Shown: positions 51,957 to 60,247 of the stretch, piece by piece
How positions within the stretch are numbered: the first letter of the stretch is position 1
Layout: each line of letters starts with the position of its first letter
DNA from: Massilia sp. ZL223
GTDB taxonomy: Bacteria > Pseudomonadota > Gammaproteobacteria > Burkholderiales > Burkholderiaceae_D
Direction of reading: 5' to 3'
Assembly (NCBI RefSeq): GCF_018119395.1
Contig: NZ_JAGPWD010000010.1
Location: 1 to 64,000 of the forward strand
DNA length: 64,000 bases
Program-made: the position numbers and the translations under genes
Notes under the pieces: generated by a model
Database searches by the model: none
Told to the model about the DNA's origin: nothing
Seen by the model: the letters and a program-made list of their open reading frames with translations, nothing else

Positions 51957-54593
51957 ATGCCTGACGCGCTCAAACTCTATAAAGCCAAGCGCAATTTCGC
52001 GATTACGTCGGAGCCCGCCGAAGGCGGCGAGGCCAGTGCCGACGCCTTGACCTTCGTTATCCAGAAGCATTGGGCATCGCGCCTGCATTATGATTTCCGT
52101 CTGGAATTGGACGGCACGATGAAAAGCTGGGCAGTTCCCAAGGGTCCCAGCTACGATTCGCGCGACAAGCGCATGGCCGTGCACGTCGAGGACCATCCGA
52201 TCTCGTACTCGGATTTTGAAGGCACCATTCCCGAGAAACAGTATGGCGCCGGCAAGGTCATCATCTGGGACAAGGGCACCTGGACGCCGCTGGAGGATCC
52301 GCACAAAGGCTTCGCGAAAGGCAGCATCAAGTTCGAAATGCACGGGCATAAGATGCACGGGCGCTGGACCCTGGTGCGCCTGAAGGGCCACGAGGACGAC
52401 CGCCAGGAACCCTGGCTGCTGATCAAGGAGAAGGACGAGTACATGCGCTCCAGCGAGGAATTCTCGGTGGTCGACGAAATGCCCGACAGCGTGAAAGCGC
52501 TGCCCATGCCGGAGCGGCCGGCCGAGCGCAAGATCGAGGCGCTGAAGGAAGAAGAGGAGGAAGCGCCGCCGCCCAAGCGCACGGCCGCCAGGAAGGCGGC
52601 CCCGGCGGCAAAGAGCGCGACCAGGAGCGCGGCAAAGGGCGCGGCAAAGAAGGCGCCGGCGAAAAAGCGCGGCGCCACGGATATGCCGGAGGGCGCCGTG
52701 AAAGCCGCGCTGCCCGCACACTTCAAGCCGGAACTGGCGACCCTGGTCGATGCGCCGCCGCCCGACCCCGAGGATTGGGTGTTCGAGGTCAAGTTCGACG
52801 GCTACCGCATGCTGGCCCGGATCGAGCAAGGCGTGGTCAGCCTGATCACGCGCAACGACAACGACTGGACCGACCGCCTGCTGCCGCTCAAGGAAGAGAT
52901 CGAGCGCATGCAGCTGCCGGACGGCTGGTACGACGGCGAGATCGTCGTGCACGACGAGAACGGCAAGCCGAACTTCGGCATGCTGCAGCTGGCCTTCGAC
53001 GGCACGCGCGGCGCCGAGATCCTGTACTTCCTGTTCGACGCGCCTTACTTCGACGGCTACGACCTGCGCGACGTGCCCCTGGTCGAGCGGCGCGCGCTGC
53101 TGGAAAAAGCACTGAAGGGCCATGAGGAAGGCCGGGTGCGTTTCTCGGCCGAATTCGGCACCAATCCGGAAGAACTGGTGGTGGCCGCCTGCCGCATCGG
53201 CCTGGAAGGCGTGATCGGCAAGCGGCGCAGCTCGCGCTACGTGTCGGCGCGCTCGCCGGAATGGATCAAGCTCAAATGCGGCCTGCGCCAGGAATTCGTG
53301 ATCGGCGGCTTCACCGACCCGAAGGGTTCGCGCACCGGCGTCGGCTCCCTGCTGCTCGGCACCCACGACGAGAACGGGGTGCTGCGCTATGTCGGTAATG
53401 TCGGATCGGGCTTCAACCACTCCTCGCTGAAGTCGATCAGCGCGCAACTTGAAAAGCTGCGCACCGATGACAGCCCCTTCCCGCCGCGCTCCGTACCGGG
53501 CCGCAAGCACCACTGGGTCAAGCCGACCCTGGTGGCGGAGGTGAGTTTCTCCGAATGGACGGCGACCGGCTCGATCCGCCATCCCGTGTTCCAGGGGCTG
53601 CGCAAGGACAAGCCGGCGAAGAACATCACGCGCGAAGTGCCGAAGCACATGGCGGCCGAGCCGGCCGCCGACAAGGAGAAGGACATGAAGGAAAGCGTGA
53701 CCAGCAAGCTGCCCGCCACCATGAAGGTGACCAATCCAGAGCGCGTGATCGACAAGCAGACCGGCTCGACCAAGCTGGACCTGATCCGCTACTACGCGCT
53801 GGTGGGCGAACTGATGATGGAGCACCTGAAGGCGCGGCCGGTGTCGCTGGTGCGCGCGCCGGAGGGCGTGGGCGGGGAGCTGTTCTTCCAGAAGCACGCC
53901 GACGTCGCCAAGATGCCGGGCGTGAAGCACATGCCGCAGGAGCTCGACCCGGAGCACCAGCCTTTCCTGGAGATCGCGAGCGTCCAGGGCATCTTGTCGG
54001 CGGCGCAGTGGAACGTGGTCGAGATCCACACCCAGAACGCCACGCGCAAGGCCTATGAGACGCCGGACCGGATGGTGTTCGACCTCGACCCGGGCGAGGG
54101 CGTGGAGTGGCACACGATGCAGGAGGCGGCGCAGCTGATGCACGCCTTCCTCGACGAACTCGGGCTGCCGTCCTTCCTGAAGACCAGCGGCGGCAAGGGC
54201 CTGCACGTCGTGGTGCCGGTCAAGGGCGGCTACGACTGGGATACGGTGAAGAGCTTCTCGCAGGCCATCGTGAAGCATCTTGCCACGGTGTTCCCGGAGC
54301 GCTTCGCGTTCAAGAGCGGGCCGAAGAACCGGGTGGGCAAGATCTTCATCGACTACCTGCGCAACGGGCAGGGCGCGACCACGGTGTGCGCCTGGTCGGC
54401 GCGCGTGCGGCCGGGACTGGGCATCTCGGTGCCGCTGGCCTGGGACGAGCTGGAAGGACTGAAGTCGAGCACGCAGTGGGATATCACGAACGCGCACACG
54501 CGCCTGGACAAGGGAAATACGCCGTGGGAGGGGTATTCTAAGGCGGCGAAGACCCTGGCGAAGGCGATGAAGAAGATGGGGTTCGAGCCGTAA
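51957..54593 (+). CDS. ligD: ATP-dependent multifunctional DNA ligase D (PE-LIG-POL)
   Basis: Central enzyme of bacterial non-homologous end joining, 878 residues. Domain order: 3'-phosphoesterase (about 20-175; HWASRLHYDFRLELDG, EDHPISYSDFEGTIPEKQYGAG), a Lys/Ala-rich linker (RTAARKAAPAAKSATRSAAK), ATP ligase (about 255-545; EVKFDGYRM with nucleophile Lys279; GEIVVHDENGKPNF; IKLKCGLRQEFVIGG) and polymerase (about 590-870; MVFDLDPGEGVEWHTM with the metal Asp pair; FLKTSGGKGLHVVVPV). All three activities look intact. The start at 51957 is set by GGGGAGG; an upstream in-frame ATG at 51798 lacks homology. Ku is encoded 2 kb further on, on the other strand. Confidence 0.95.
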   Translation: MPDALKLYKAKRNFAITSEPAEGGEASADALTFVIQKHWASRLHYDFRLELDGTMKSWAVPKGPSYDSRDKRMAVHVEDHPISYSDFEGTIPEKQYGAGKVIIWDKGTWTPLEDPHKGFAKGSIKFEMHGHKMHGRWTLVRLKGHEDDRQEPWLLIKEKDEYMRSSEEFSVVDEMPDSVKALPMPERPAERKIEALKEEEEEAPPPKRTAARKAAPAAKSATRSAAKGAAKKAPAKKRGATDMPEGAVKAALPAHFKPELATLVDAPPPDPEDWVFEVKFDGYRMLARIEQGVVSLITRNDNDWTDRLLPLKEEIERMQLPDGWYDGEIVVHDENGKPNFGMLQLAFDGTRGAEILYFLFDAPYFDGYDLRDVPLVERRALLEKALKGHEEGRVRFSAEFGTNPEELVVAACRIGLEGVIGKRRSSRYVSARSPEWIKLKCGLRQEFVIGGFTDPKGSRTGVGSLLLGTHDENGVLRYVGNVGSGFNHSSLKSISAQLEKLRTDDSPFPPRSVPGRKHHWVKPTLVAEVSFSEWTATGSIRHPVFQGLRKDKPAKNITREVPKHMAAEPAADKEKDMKESVTSKLPATMKVTNPERVIDKQTGSTKLDLIRYYALVGELMMEHLKARPVSLVRAPEGVGGELFFQKHADVAKMPGVKHMPQELDPEHQPFLEIASVQGILSAAQWNVVEIHTQNATRKAYETPDRMVFDLDPGEGVEWHTMQEAAQLMHAFLDELGLPSFLKTSGGKGLHVVVPVKGGYDWDTVKSFSQAIVKHLATVFPERFAFKSGPKNRVGKIFIDYLRNGQGATTVCAWSARVRPGLGISVPLAWDELEGLKSSTQWDITNAHTRLDKGNTPWEGYSKAAKTLAKAMKKMGFEP

Positions 54594-54638
54594 GAGCCCA
54601 CGAACACCAACCTGCTTCCATCCCCCGCAGCTAAAACA

Positions 54639-54666
54639 CGTCATCCCGGCCTAAGCCGGGACGACG
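54639..54666. repeat. short REP-like palindrome, copy 3
   Basis: CGTCATCCCGGC-CTAA-GCCGGGACGACG, a 12-base stem with one mismatch, related in its CGTC...GACG ends to the long repeats at 20904 and 29761. It also lies between convergent genes (ligD and catalase). Confidence 0.75.
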
Positions 54667-54705
54667 GTTTAGAGGCCAGGCGAGTGAAACAGCCCAGCGT
54701 GACGG

Positions 54706-56169
54706 TTAGTCGACGTTTCGACCAAGAGCCTTGAGCGACGTCCGTACCCCGCGTCCATACGCCGGGTCCGCCTTGTCGAAATGCCCCAGCTGGCGCTCCA
54801 GGATCTCCGCATCCACCTGGCTCAGCGGACCGGCCAGGTTGTCGCACAGGTTCTGGCGTTCCTGGGCCGTCATCAGGCGGAACAGGTTACCGGCCTGGGT
54901 GAAGTCGTCTTCCCGTCCGCGGAAATCGAAGCGTCCCGCATTGCCTTCGATGGCAAGCTCGCGTTCACCGTGTCCCATGCCCGTGGCGCCGCGCCCCACG
55001 GCGTCCAGCGTGTGGTAGTTGCGCGCCGCGCCGCCGTTGGCGATCGCCATCGCGCCGTCGCGCTGGTGGTTGTGGAAGGGGCAGCGCGGGGCGTTTACCG
55101 GCAGGTGCTGGTGATTGGTACCCACGCGATACAGCTGCGCGTCGTGGTAGGCGAACAGGCGCCCCTGCAGCATCTTGTCCGGCGAGTAGCCCATGCCGGG
55201 CACCACATTGGCCGGCGAGAACGCGGCCTGCTCGACCTCGGCGTGGTAGTTGGCCGGATTGCGGTTCAGCTCCAGCACGCCCACCGGCAGCAGCGGGAAG
55301 TCGCCATGCGGCCAGACCTTGGTCAGGTCGAAGGGATTCCAGCCGGTGCGCTGGCTCCACTCGGCCAGCTGCTGCTCGCTCGCCACCTGCAGCTTGACGT
55401 CCCACTGCGGGAAGTCGCCGCGCGCGATCGCCTCGAACAGGTCGCGCTGGGCGTGGTCCGGGTCGGTGCCGGCAATACGCTGGCTTTCAGCCGCGCTCAG
55501 GTTCCTGATGCCCTGGCGGGTCTTGAAGTGCCACTTCACGTAATGGCGTTCGCCGCCGGCGTTGATCAGGCTGTAGGTATGGCTGCCGAAGCCGTCCATG
55601 TGGCGGTAGCCGTCCGGCGTGCCGCGATCGGAAAACAGGATCGTCACCTGGTGCAGGCTCTCCGGCGCCTTGCTCCAGAAGTCGAACATCATGTTGGCCG
55701 ACTTGAGGTTGGTCTGCGGGTCGCGCTTCTGGGTGTGGATGAAGTCCGGGAAGTTGATCGGATCCTTGATAAAGAACACCGGCGTGTTGTTGCCCACCAG
55801 GTCCCAGTTGCCTTCTTCGGTGTAGAAGCGCAGGGCGAAGCCGCGCGGATCGCGCTCCGTGTCGGCGCTGCCTTTCTCGCCGCCGACGGTCGAGAAGCGC
55901 AGGAAGACCGGGGTCTGCTTGCCGAGCTCCGCGAACAGCGCGGCCTTGGTGAAGTGGCGGATGTCGTGGGTGACGGTGAAGCTGCCGTAGGCGCCTGAGC
56001 CCTTGGCGTGGACCACGCGCTCGGGAATGCGCTCGCGGTTGAAGTGCTGGAGCTTTTCGATCAGGTGGAAGTCCTGCAGCAGCAGCGGGCCGCGGGCGCC
56101 GGCGCTCAGCGAATTCTGGTTGTCGTCGACCGGGATGCCGGAAGCGGTGGTCAGGCGGGGCTGGGTCAT
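54706..56169 (-). CDS. katA: monofunctional haem catalase (small-subunit type)
   Basis: Breaks hydrogen peroxide into water and oxygen; 487 residues, typical of small-subunit (clade 3) catalases. Catalytic His54 lies in RVVHAKGSGAYGSF and the Asn in LVGNNTPVFFIKD (127/128). The proximal haem segment is GRLFAYHDAQLYRVGTNH. Other landmarks are FSTVGGEKGSADTERDPRGFALRFYTEEGNWD and SHTYSLINAGGERHYVKWHFK. The start at 56169 (MTQPRLTTASG) has GAGGAG upstream; an in-frame ATG 33 bases earlier is less likely. It is separated from the Ku operon by about 130 bp of AT-rich sequence that probably carries its promoter. Confidence 0.95.
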   Translation of the reverse strand: MTQPRLTTASGIPVDDNQNSLSAGARGPLLLQDFHLIEKLQHFNRERIPERVVHAKGSGAYGSFTVTHDIRHFTKAALFAELGKQTPVFLRFSTVGGEKGSADTERDPRGFALRFYTEEGNWDLVGNNTPVFFIKDPINFPDFIHTQKRDPQTNLKSANMMFDFWSKAPESLHQVTILFSDRGTPDGYRHMDGFGSHTYSLINAGGERHYVKWHFKTRQGIRNLSAAESQRIAGTDPDHAQRDLFEAIARGDFPQWDVKLQVASEQQLAEWSQRTGWNPFDLTKVWPHGDFPLLPVGVLELNRNPANYHAEVEQAAFSPANVVPGMGYSPDKMLQGRLFAYHDAQLYRVGTNHQHLPVNAPRCPFHNHQRDGAMAIANGGAARNYHTLDAVGRGATGMGHGERELAIEGNAGRFDFRGREDDFTQAGNLFRLMTAQERQNLCDNLAGPLSQVDAEILERQLGHFDKADPAYGRGVRTSLKALGRNVD

Positions 56170-56303
56170 GCGGAAATCTCCTCGTTGATGTGTGAACGTC
56201 AATGAAAGAGATTCTAGGCGGTGGTGCCAGAAAGAAAAAGATAATTGATTTAATTATTTCGATAGATTTTTACAATACAGATGAGCGGCAAAGTGTTAGC
56301 ACC

Positions 56304-56537
56304 TCACTGCTCGTTCTTGAAGATGCCGCGGATGTTGGTCACCATCAGCGCCGCCTGCAGCGCGATCAGGGCCCAGGCCTCGTCGTGGACGCCCCATACG
56401 ATCCACAGCACATTACTGAGGATGAACATGGAGAAGCCGAACACGCGCCGCTCCGCGCGCTTGGAGCCGATCAGGTAGGCGGCGAACAGGGTCACCGCCA
56501 TGGCGGGCCATTGCAGGAAGTCGATGAATCCATCCAT
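56304..56537 (-). CDS. small membrane protein downstream of ku
   Basis: A 77-residue protein with three hydrophobic segments (FLQWPAMAVTLFAAYLIG, FGFSMFILSNVLWIVWGV, WALIALQAALMVTNIRGIF) and charged loops between. It is an inner-membrane protein of unknown role, resembling small PnuC/SWEET-like three-helix proteins in outline only. It begins three bases after the ku stop, so it belongs to the SDR-ku operon. Whether it matters for DNA repair is unknown. Confidence 0.75.
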   Translation of the reverse strand: MDGFIDFLQWPAMAVTLFAAYLIGSKRAERRVFGFSMFILSNVLWIVWGVHDEAWALIALQAALMVTNIRGIFKNEQ

Positions 56538-56540
56538 CCT

Positions 56541-57584
56541 TCAGGCGGCCTTCCTGCGGCGCGCCGGCGCCTTGGCGGCGGGAGCTGCTTTCGCTGTGGC
56601 CTTCTTCGCGGCCGGCTTGGCGGCCGATTTCGAAGCCGTCGTGCGCTTGGCTGCCACGCGCTCGGTGCTGTGCGCAGGCGCCTTGCGGGGACGCGGGGTT
56701 TCCTCCTCCTCTTGCTCGGCCTCGGGCTTGCGCGACTTGCGCGGCGGCGGTTCGTCGTCGTCGTCATCGTCCGCGCTGGCCGCCTTGCCGGGCTTCTTGC
56801 CCAGGCTGGCCTGGAGCAGGGCGACCAGGTCGATGACCTTGCCCGATTCGCGCTTTTCCTTTTCCGGCTCGGGCATGGTGATGGTCTTGGTCTGCTTGGC
56901 CTTGATCTTCTTCTCGATCATGGCCAGCACGTCCTCGCGGTAGGTGTCGTGGTACTGCTCGGGGTCCCAGTCCTCGCTCATGCCCTGCACCAGCGCCATC
57001 GCCATCTTGAGCTCCTTGTCGTTGACGGCGGCCCTGCCGGTCTTGCCCGGGATCTTGAGCGCTTCGGTCTCGCGGATCTCGTCGGCGTAGCGCAGGGTGT
57101 TGAGGACGATGGTGTCGCCCACGCACACCAGCGCCGCCAGGTGCTGCTTGACGCGGATGACGACGTTGGCAATGCCGATCTTGCCGGCTTTTTTCAGCGT
57201 TTCTCGCAGCAGTGCGTAGACCTTGTCGCCGCCCTTGCCGGGCGCGAGGTAGTAGGGCTGCTCGTAGTAGATCAGCGGGACTTCCTCGGCATCGACGAAG
57301 GCCAGGATGTCGATGGTCTGGGTGGCTTCCGGGTTGGCGCGGCGCAGGTCTTCGTCCGACAGGACCACGTATTCGCCGGACGCGTATTCATAGCCCTTGA
57401 CGATGTCGTCCCACGAGACTTCCTTGTTGTTGCCCTTGTTGTAGCGCTTGAAGCCGACCGGCGAGAAATCGCGCCGGTCGAGCATCGTCAGGTCGAGTCC
57501 CTTGTTGTCGACCGCCGCGTACATTTCGACGGGGATGTGGACCAGTCCGAAGCTGATCGCCCCTTTCCACATGCTGCGCGCCAT
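56541..57584 (-). CDS. ku: Ku DNA end-binding protein
   Basis: Homodimeric protein that binds DNA double-strand ends and recruits LigD. 347 residues. The N-terminal core (about 1-255) has the family start MARSMWKGAISFGLVHIPVEMYAAV, then LIYYEQPYYLAPGKGGDKVYALLRETL and ALVCVGDTIVLNTLRYADEIR. The C-terminal tail (260-347) is long, acidic, then strongly basic (KPAAKKATAKAAPAAKAPARRRKAA); such extended basic tails help DNA binding in bacterial Ku. The start at 57584 has GAGGAGAAG upstream. Operon order: SDR, ku, small membrane protein. Confidence 0.95.
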   Translation of the reverse strand: MARSMWKGAISFGLVHIPVEMYAAVDNKGLDLTMLDRRDFSPVGFKRYNKGNNKEVSWDDIVKGYEYASGEYVVLSDEDLRRANPEATQTIDILAFVDAEEVPLIYYEQPYYLAPGKGGDKVYALLRETLKKAGKIGIANVVIRVKQHLAALVCVGDTIVLNTLRYADEIRETEALKIPGKTGRAAVNDKELKMAMALVQGMSEDWDPEQYHDTYREDVLAMIEKKIKAKQTKTITMPEPEKEKRESGKVIDLVALLQASLGKKPGKAASADDDDDDEPPPRKSRKPEAEQEEEETPRPRKAPAHSTERVAAKRTTASKSAAKPAAKKATAKAAPAAKAPARRRKAA

Positions 57585-57597
57585 GGCTTCTCCTCGT

Positions 57598-58563
57598 TTA
57601 TTCGCCCACCACGCCGGTAATCGGCAGCACCACGCCCGTGATGTAGCCGGAGCAGACCGGCGAGGCCAGGAACACATAGGCCGGCGACAGCTCTTCCGGC
57701 TGGGCCGGGCGCTTGAAGGTGGTGCTGGCGCCGAATTCCTTGATCTGCTCGGGCGACTGGTCGGCCGGGTTGAGCGGGGTCCAGACCGGGCCCGGGGCCA
57801 CGGCGTTGACGCGGATGCCTTGCTCGATCAGGCTCGCCGCCAGCGACATCGTGAAAGCGTGGATCGCGCCCTTGGTGGCCGAGTAGTCGAGCAGCTTCTT
57901 CGATCCCTTGAGGCCCGTGACGGAGCCGGTATTGATGATCGAGGCGCCGCGCTTCAGGTAGGGCAGGGCCGACTTCGCCATGTGGAAGTAGCCGTAGATA
58001 TTGGTGCGGAAGGTCTCGTCCAGACGCTCCTCGGTGATGTCGAGCAGCGAATTGGCGTGCTCCTGGAAGGCCGCGTTGTTGACCAGGATGTCCAGGCGGC
58101 CGAATTCGCCCACCACCTTCTCGACCGCCTCCTTGCAGAAGGCTTCGTCCTTGACGTCGCCGGCGATGGTCACGCAGCGGCGGCCTTCCTGCTCGACGTA
58201 GCGCTGGGTCTCGGCGGCGTCCTCGTGTTCGTTCAGGTAGAGGATGGCGACATCGGCGCCTTCGCGCGCGAACAGCACGGCGACGGCGCGGCCGATGCCC
58301 GAGTCGCCGCCGGTCACGATGGCGCTCATGCCCTGCAGCTTGCCGCTGCCCTTGTATTGCTCGGCCAGGAATTTCGGCTTCAGGTCCATCTGCGCTTCCA
58401 GGCCCGGCTTGGCCAGGTGCTGCTGCGGCATCGGCGGCGCCGGCTGCTGGATCCCGGTCTGCACCGGATCCTGGCTCTCGGCCTTCTGCATGCTGCCGTC
58501 GATCTGGTCCTGGCGGCTCTGGATCGCCTTCTGCTTGTTCGCTACATCGTCCTGGTTCGGCAT
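57598..58563 (-). CDS. short-chain dehydrogenase/reductase, YghA-like
   Basis: A 321-residue oxidoreductase with a ~75-residue N-terminal extension (PGLEAQMDLKPKFLAEQYKGSGKLQG is the typical entry), as in YghA and Bacillus general-stress SDRs. NAD(P) motif IVTGGDSGIGRAVAVLFAREGADV; NNAA in ILVNNAAFQEH; catalytic Ser in INTGSVTG; Y-x-x-x-K in LLDYSATKGAIHAF. GGGAGAG precedes the ATG at 58563. It is 13 bp upstream of ku, so it heads the operon. Related enzymes act on aldehydes or sugars under stress; its substrate is not known. Confidence 0.9.
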   Translation of the reverse strand: MPNQDDVANKQKAIQSRQDQIDGSMQKAESQDPVQTGIQQPAPPMPQQHLAKPGLEAQMDLKPKFLAEQYKGSGKLQGMSAIVTGGDSGIGRAVAVLFAREGADVAILYLNEHEDAAETQRYVEQEGRRCVTIAGDVKDEAFCKEAVEKVVGEFGRLDILVNNAAFQEHANSLLDITEERLDETFRTNIYGYFHMAKSALPYLKRGASIINTGSVTGLKGSKKLLDYSATKGAIHAFTMSLAASLIEQGIRVNAVAPGPVWTPLNPADQSPEQIKEFGASTTFKRPAQPEELSPAYVFLASPVCSGYITGVVLPITGVVGE

Positions 58564-58728
58564 TACGCTCTCCCTGTCTGCATTGAATCGACCCGAAGAA
58601 GTATTCAATGCACGGGGCAGGGCGACGGTGCGCTTCCACACACAGTGACACATTTCCGCTATCCCATGGGTAAGCTTTCTGGCAAACTTGGCTGGTTTGA
58701 TAACAGGATGCACGAGAGGGAGAACAGG

Positions 58729-60195
58729 ATGTCTCAGCAGGACGGCACGCCCACCCGGCCCACCGGTCTTTACGTCAGCCCGGTGGGCCAGCGCCGCGGC
58801 GTCTTCCAGGAAGCCTGCGCCGGCCTGTTCGCGCGGCTGCGCGTGGCCGACAGCGCGTCGCAGGCCTCGCTGCTGCTGGAACGCGAGCCGGCCGATGTGC
58901 TGGTGCTGGACCTGGAACGCTTCGAGCTGGGACTGGACCTCGAGTCCCTGGGCCGGCTGGTGGCGGCCCGCGCGGGCGCGCCCGTGTTCGTCCTGTGCCC
59001 TTTCGCCAATGCGCGCTGGCTGCCGGCCCTGATGGGCTTCGGGCCGCTCGACTATGCGATCGGCCCGCTGGATGCGGCGCAGACGCGCGCCGTGCTGGCC
59101 GCGCGCCTGGCCGAAGGATTCACGCGGCCCGCGCAAGCGACGCCGCTCGAGGCGGAGTTGCGCGGCCTGCTGGCCGTCCGCAGCGCCGCCCAGCGCGCCC
59201 TCGAGGAAGCGGACGACAGCGTGCGCTTCGCCGAGCGGATGTGCGAGGCGCTCTCGGTCTGGCCGGGCGTGGTGCACGCGGCCCTGTTCCACCTGCGCGA
59301 CGGCGACCTGCACCTGGAAGCGGAGCAGGGCGCGACCCGTCTGCAGCTGGCGCCCTTGCTGCTGCGCGGCGACAAGCTGCTGCATTCGCCGTTGCGCCAT
59401 GCCTTCCCCGGCCTGCTGGCGGCGGCCAGCGGCGAATTCGCCCTGCTCGACGCCCTCGGCAAGGCGGGCGAGCCGGAGCTGGCCGACAGCCTGCGCGGCC
59501 ACGGCGTGGAGATGGCGCTGGGGCTGCCGATTCCGGCCCAGGGACCGGGCGCCCCGCGCGGCTCGCTGTGCCTGCTGTTCGAGCGCGCACGCGCCTTTTC
59601 GCAGGCCGAACTCGGCGCCCTCGGCGACCTGGCGCAGCTGGCGGCCTTCGGCCTGCGCATGGCCGAGATGACGCGCGAGAACGAAGAACTGCTGGGACGC
59701 GTGACCCACCTGGCGACCACCGACGCGCTGACCCATGTCGCCAACCGCCGCCACGGCGAGACCCTGCTGGAACAGGAAATCAGGCGTGCGCGCCGCTACC
59801 GGCTGCCGCTGGCGCTGATCGGCTTCGACATCGACCGCTTCAGCAATATCAACGACACCTACGGCCATCCGGTCGGCGACCTGGTCCTGCGCACCGTGGC
59901 CGATACGGCCAAGGCCCTGCTGCGTTCGAGCGACGTACTGGTGCGCTCGGGCGGCGAGGAATTCCTGGTGATCGCGCCGCACACCAGCGCCATCGACGGC
60001 CTCAAGATGGCCGAAAAGCTGCGCGCCGCCATCGAACAGGCCGAGGTGCCGGGCTGCGACCACGTGACGGTCAGCCTGGGCGTGGCCCAGCTGGGAGAGA
60101 CGGAGAGCGGCGACTCGCTTGCCGTGCGCGTGAACGCGGCCCTGGCGCGCGCCAAGCGGGCTGGACGCAACTGCGTGGAACTGGCCATGCAGTGA
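58729..60195 (+). CDS. GAF-like/GGDEF diguanylate cyclase
   Basis: A 488-residue soluble cyclase. Residues 15-135 look like a degenerate receiver or flavodoxin-like domain (ADVLVLDLERFELGLDL, PVFVLCPFANARWLPAL). Residues about 165-310 look like a GAF domain (AERMCEALSVWPGVVHAALFHLRDGDLHLEAEQG...ALGLPIPAQGP). The GGDEF domain (320-488) has THVANRRHGETLLEQEI, FDIDRFSNINDTYGHPVGD and the intact active site GGEEF at 408-412. GAGAGGGAG lies just before ATG 58729, which is preferred to an in-frame ATG at 58708. It is divergent from the SDR-ku operon. Confidence 0.9.
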   Translation: MSQQDGTPTRPTGLYVSPVGQRRGVFQEACAGLFARLRVADSASQASLLLEREPADVLVLDLERFELGLDLESLGRLVAARAGAPVFVLCPFANARWLPALMGFGPLDYAIGPLDAAQTRAVLAARLAEGFTRPAQATPLEAELRGLLAVRSAAQRALEEADDSVRFAERMCEALSVWPGVVHAALFHLRDGDLHLEAEQGATRLQLAPLLLRGDKLLHSPLRHAFPGLLAAASGEFALLDALGKAGEPELADSLRGHGVEMALGLPIPAQGPGAPRGSLCLLFERARAFSQAELGALGDLAQLAAFGLRMAEMTRENEELLGRVTHLATTDALTHVANRRHGETLLEQEIRRARRYRLPLALIGFDIDRFSNINDTYGHPVGDLVLRTVADTAKALLRSSDVLVRSGGEEFLVIAPHTSAIDGLKMAEKLRAAIEQAEVPGCDHVTVSLGVAQLGETESGDSLAVRVNAALARAKRAGRNCVELAMQ

Positions 60196-60247
60196 CCGCC
60201 GTGCTAGGCTAGCGGTTTTTCACCCAAGCAAGTTTTAGCTTCTACCC

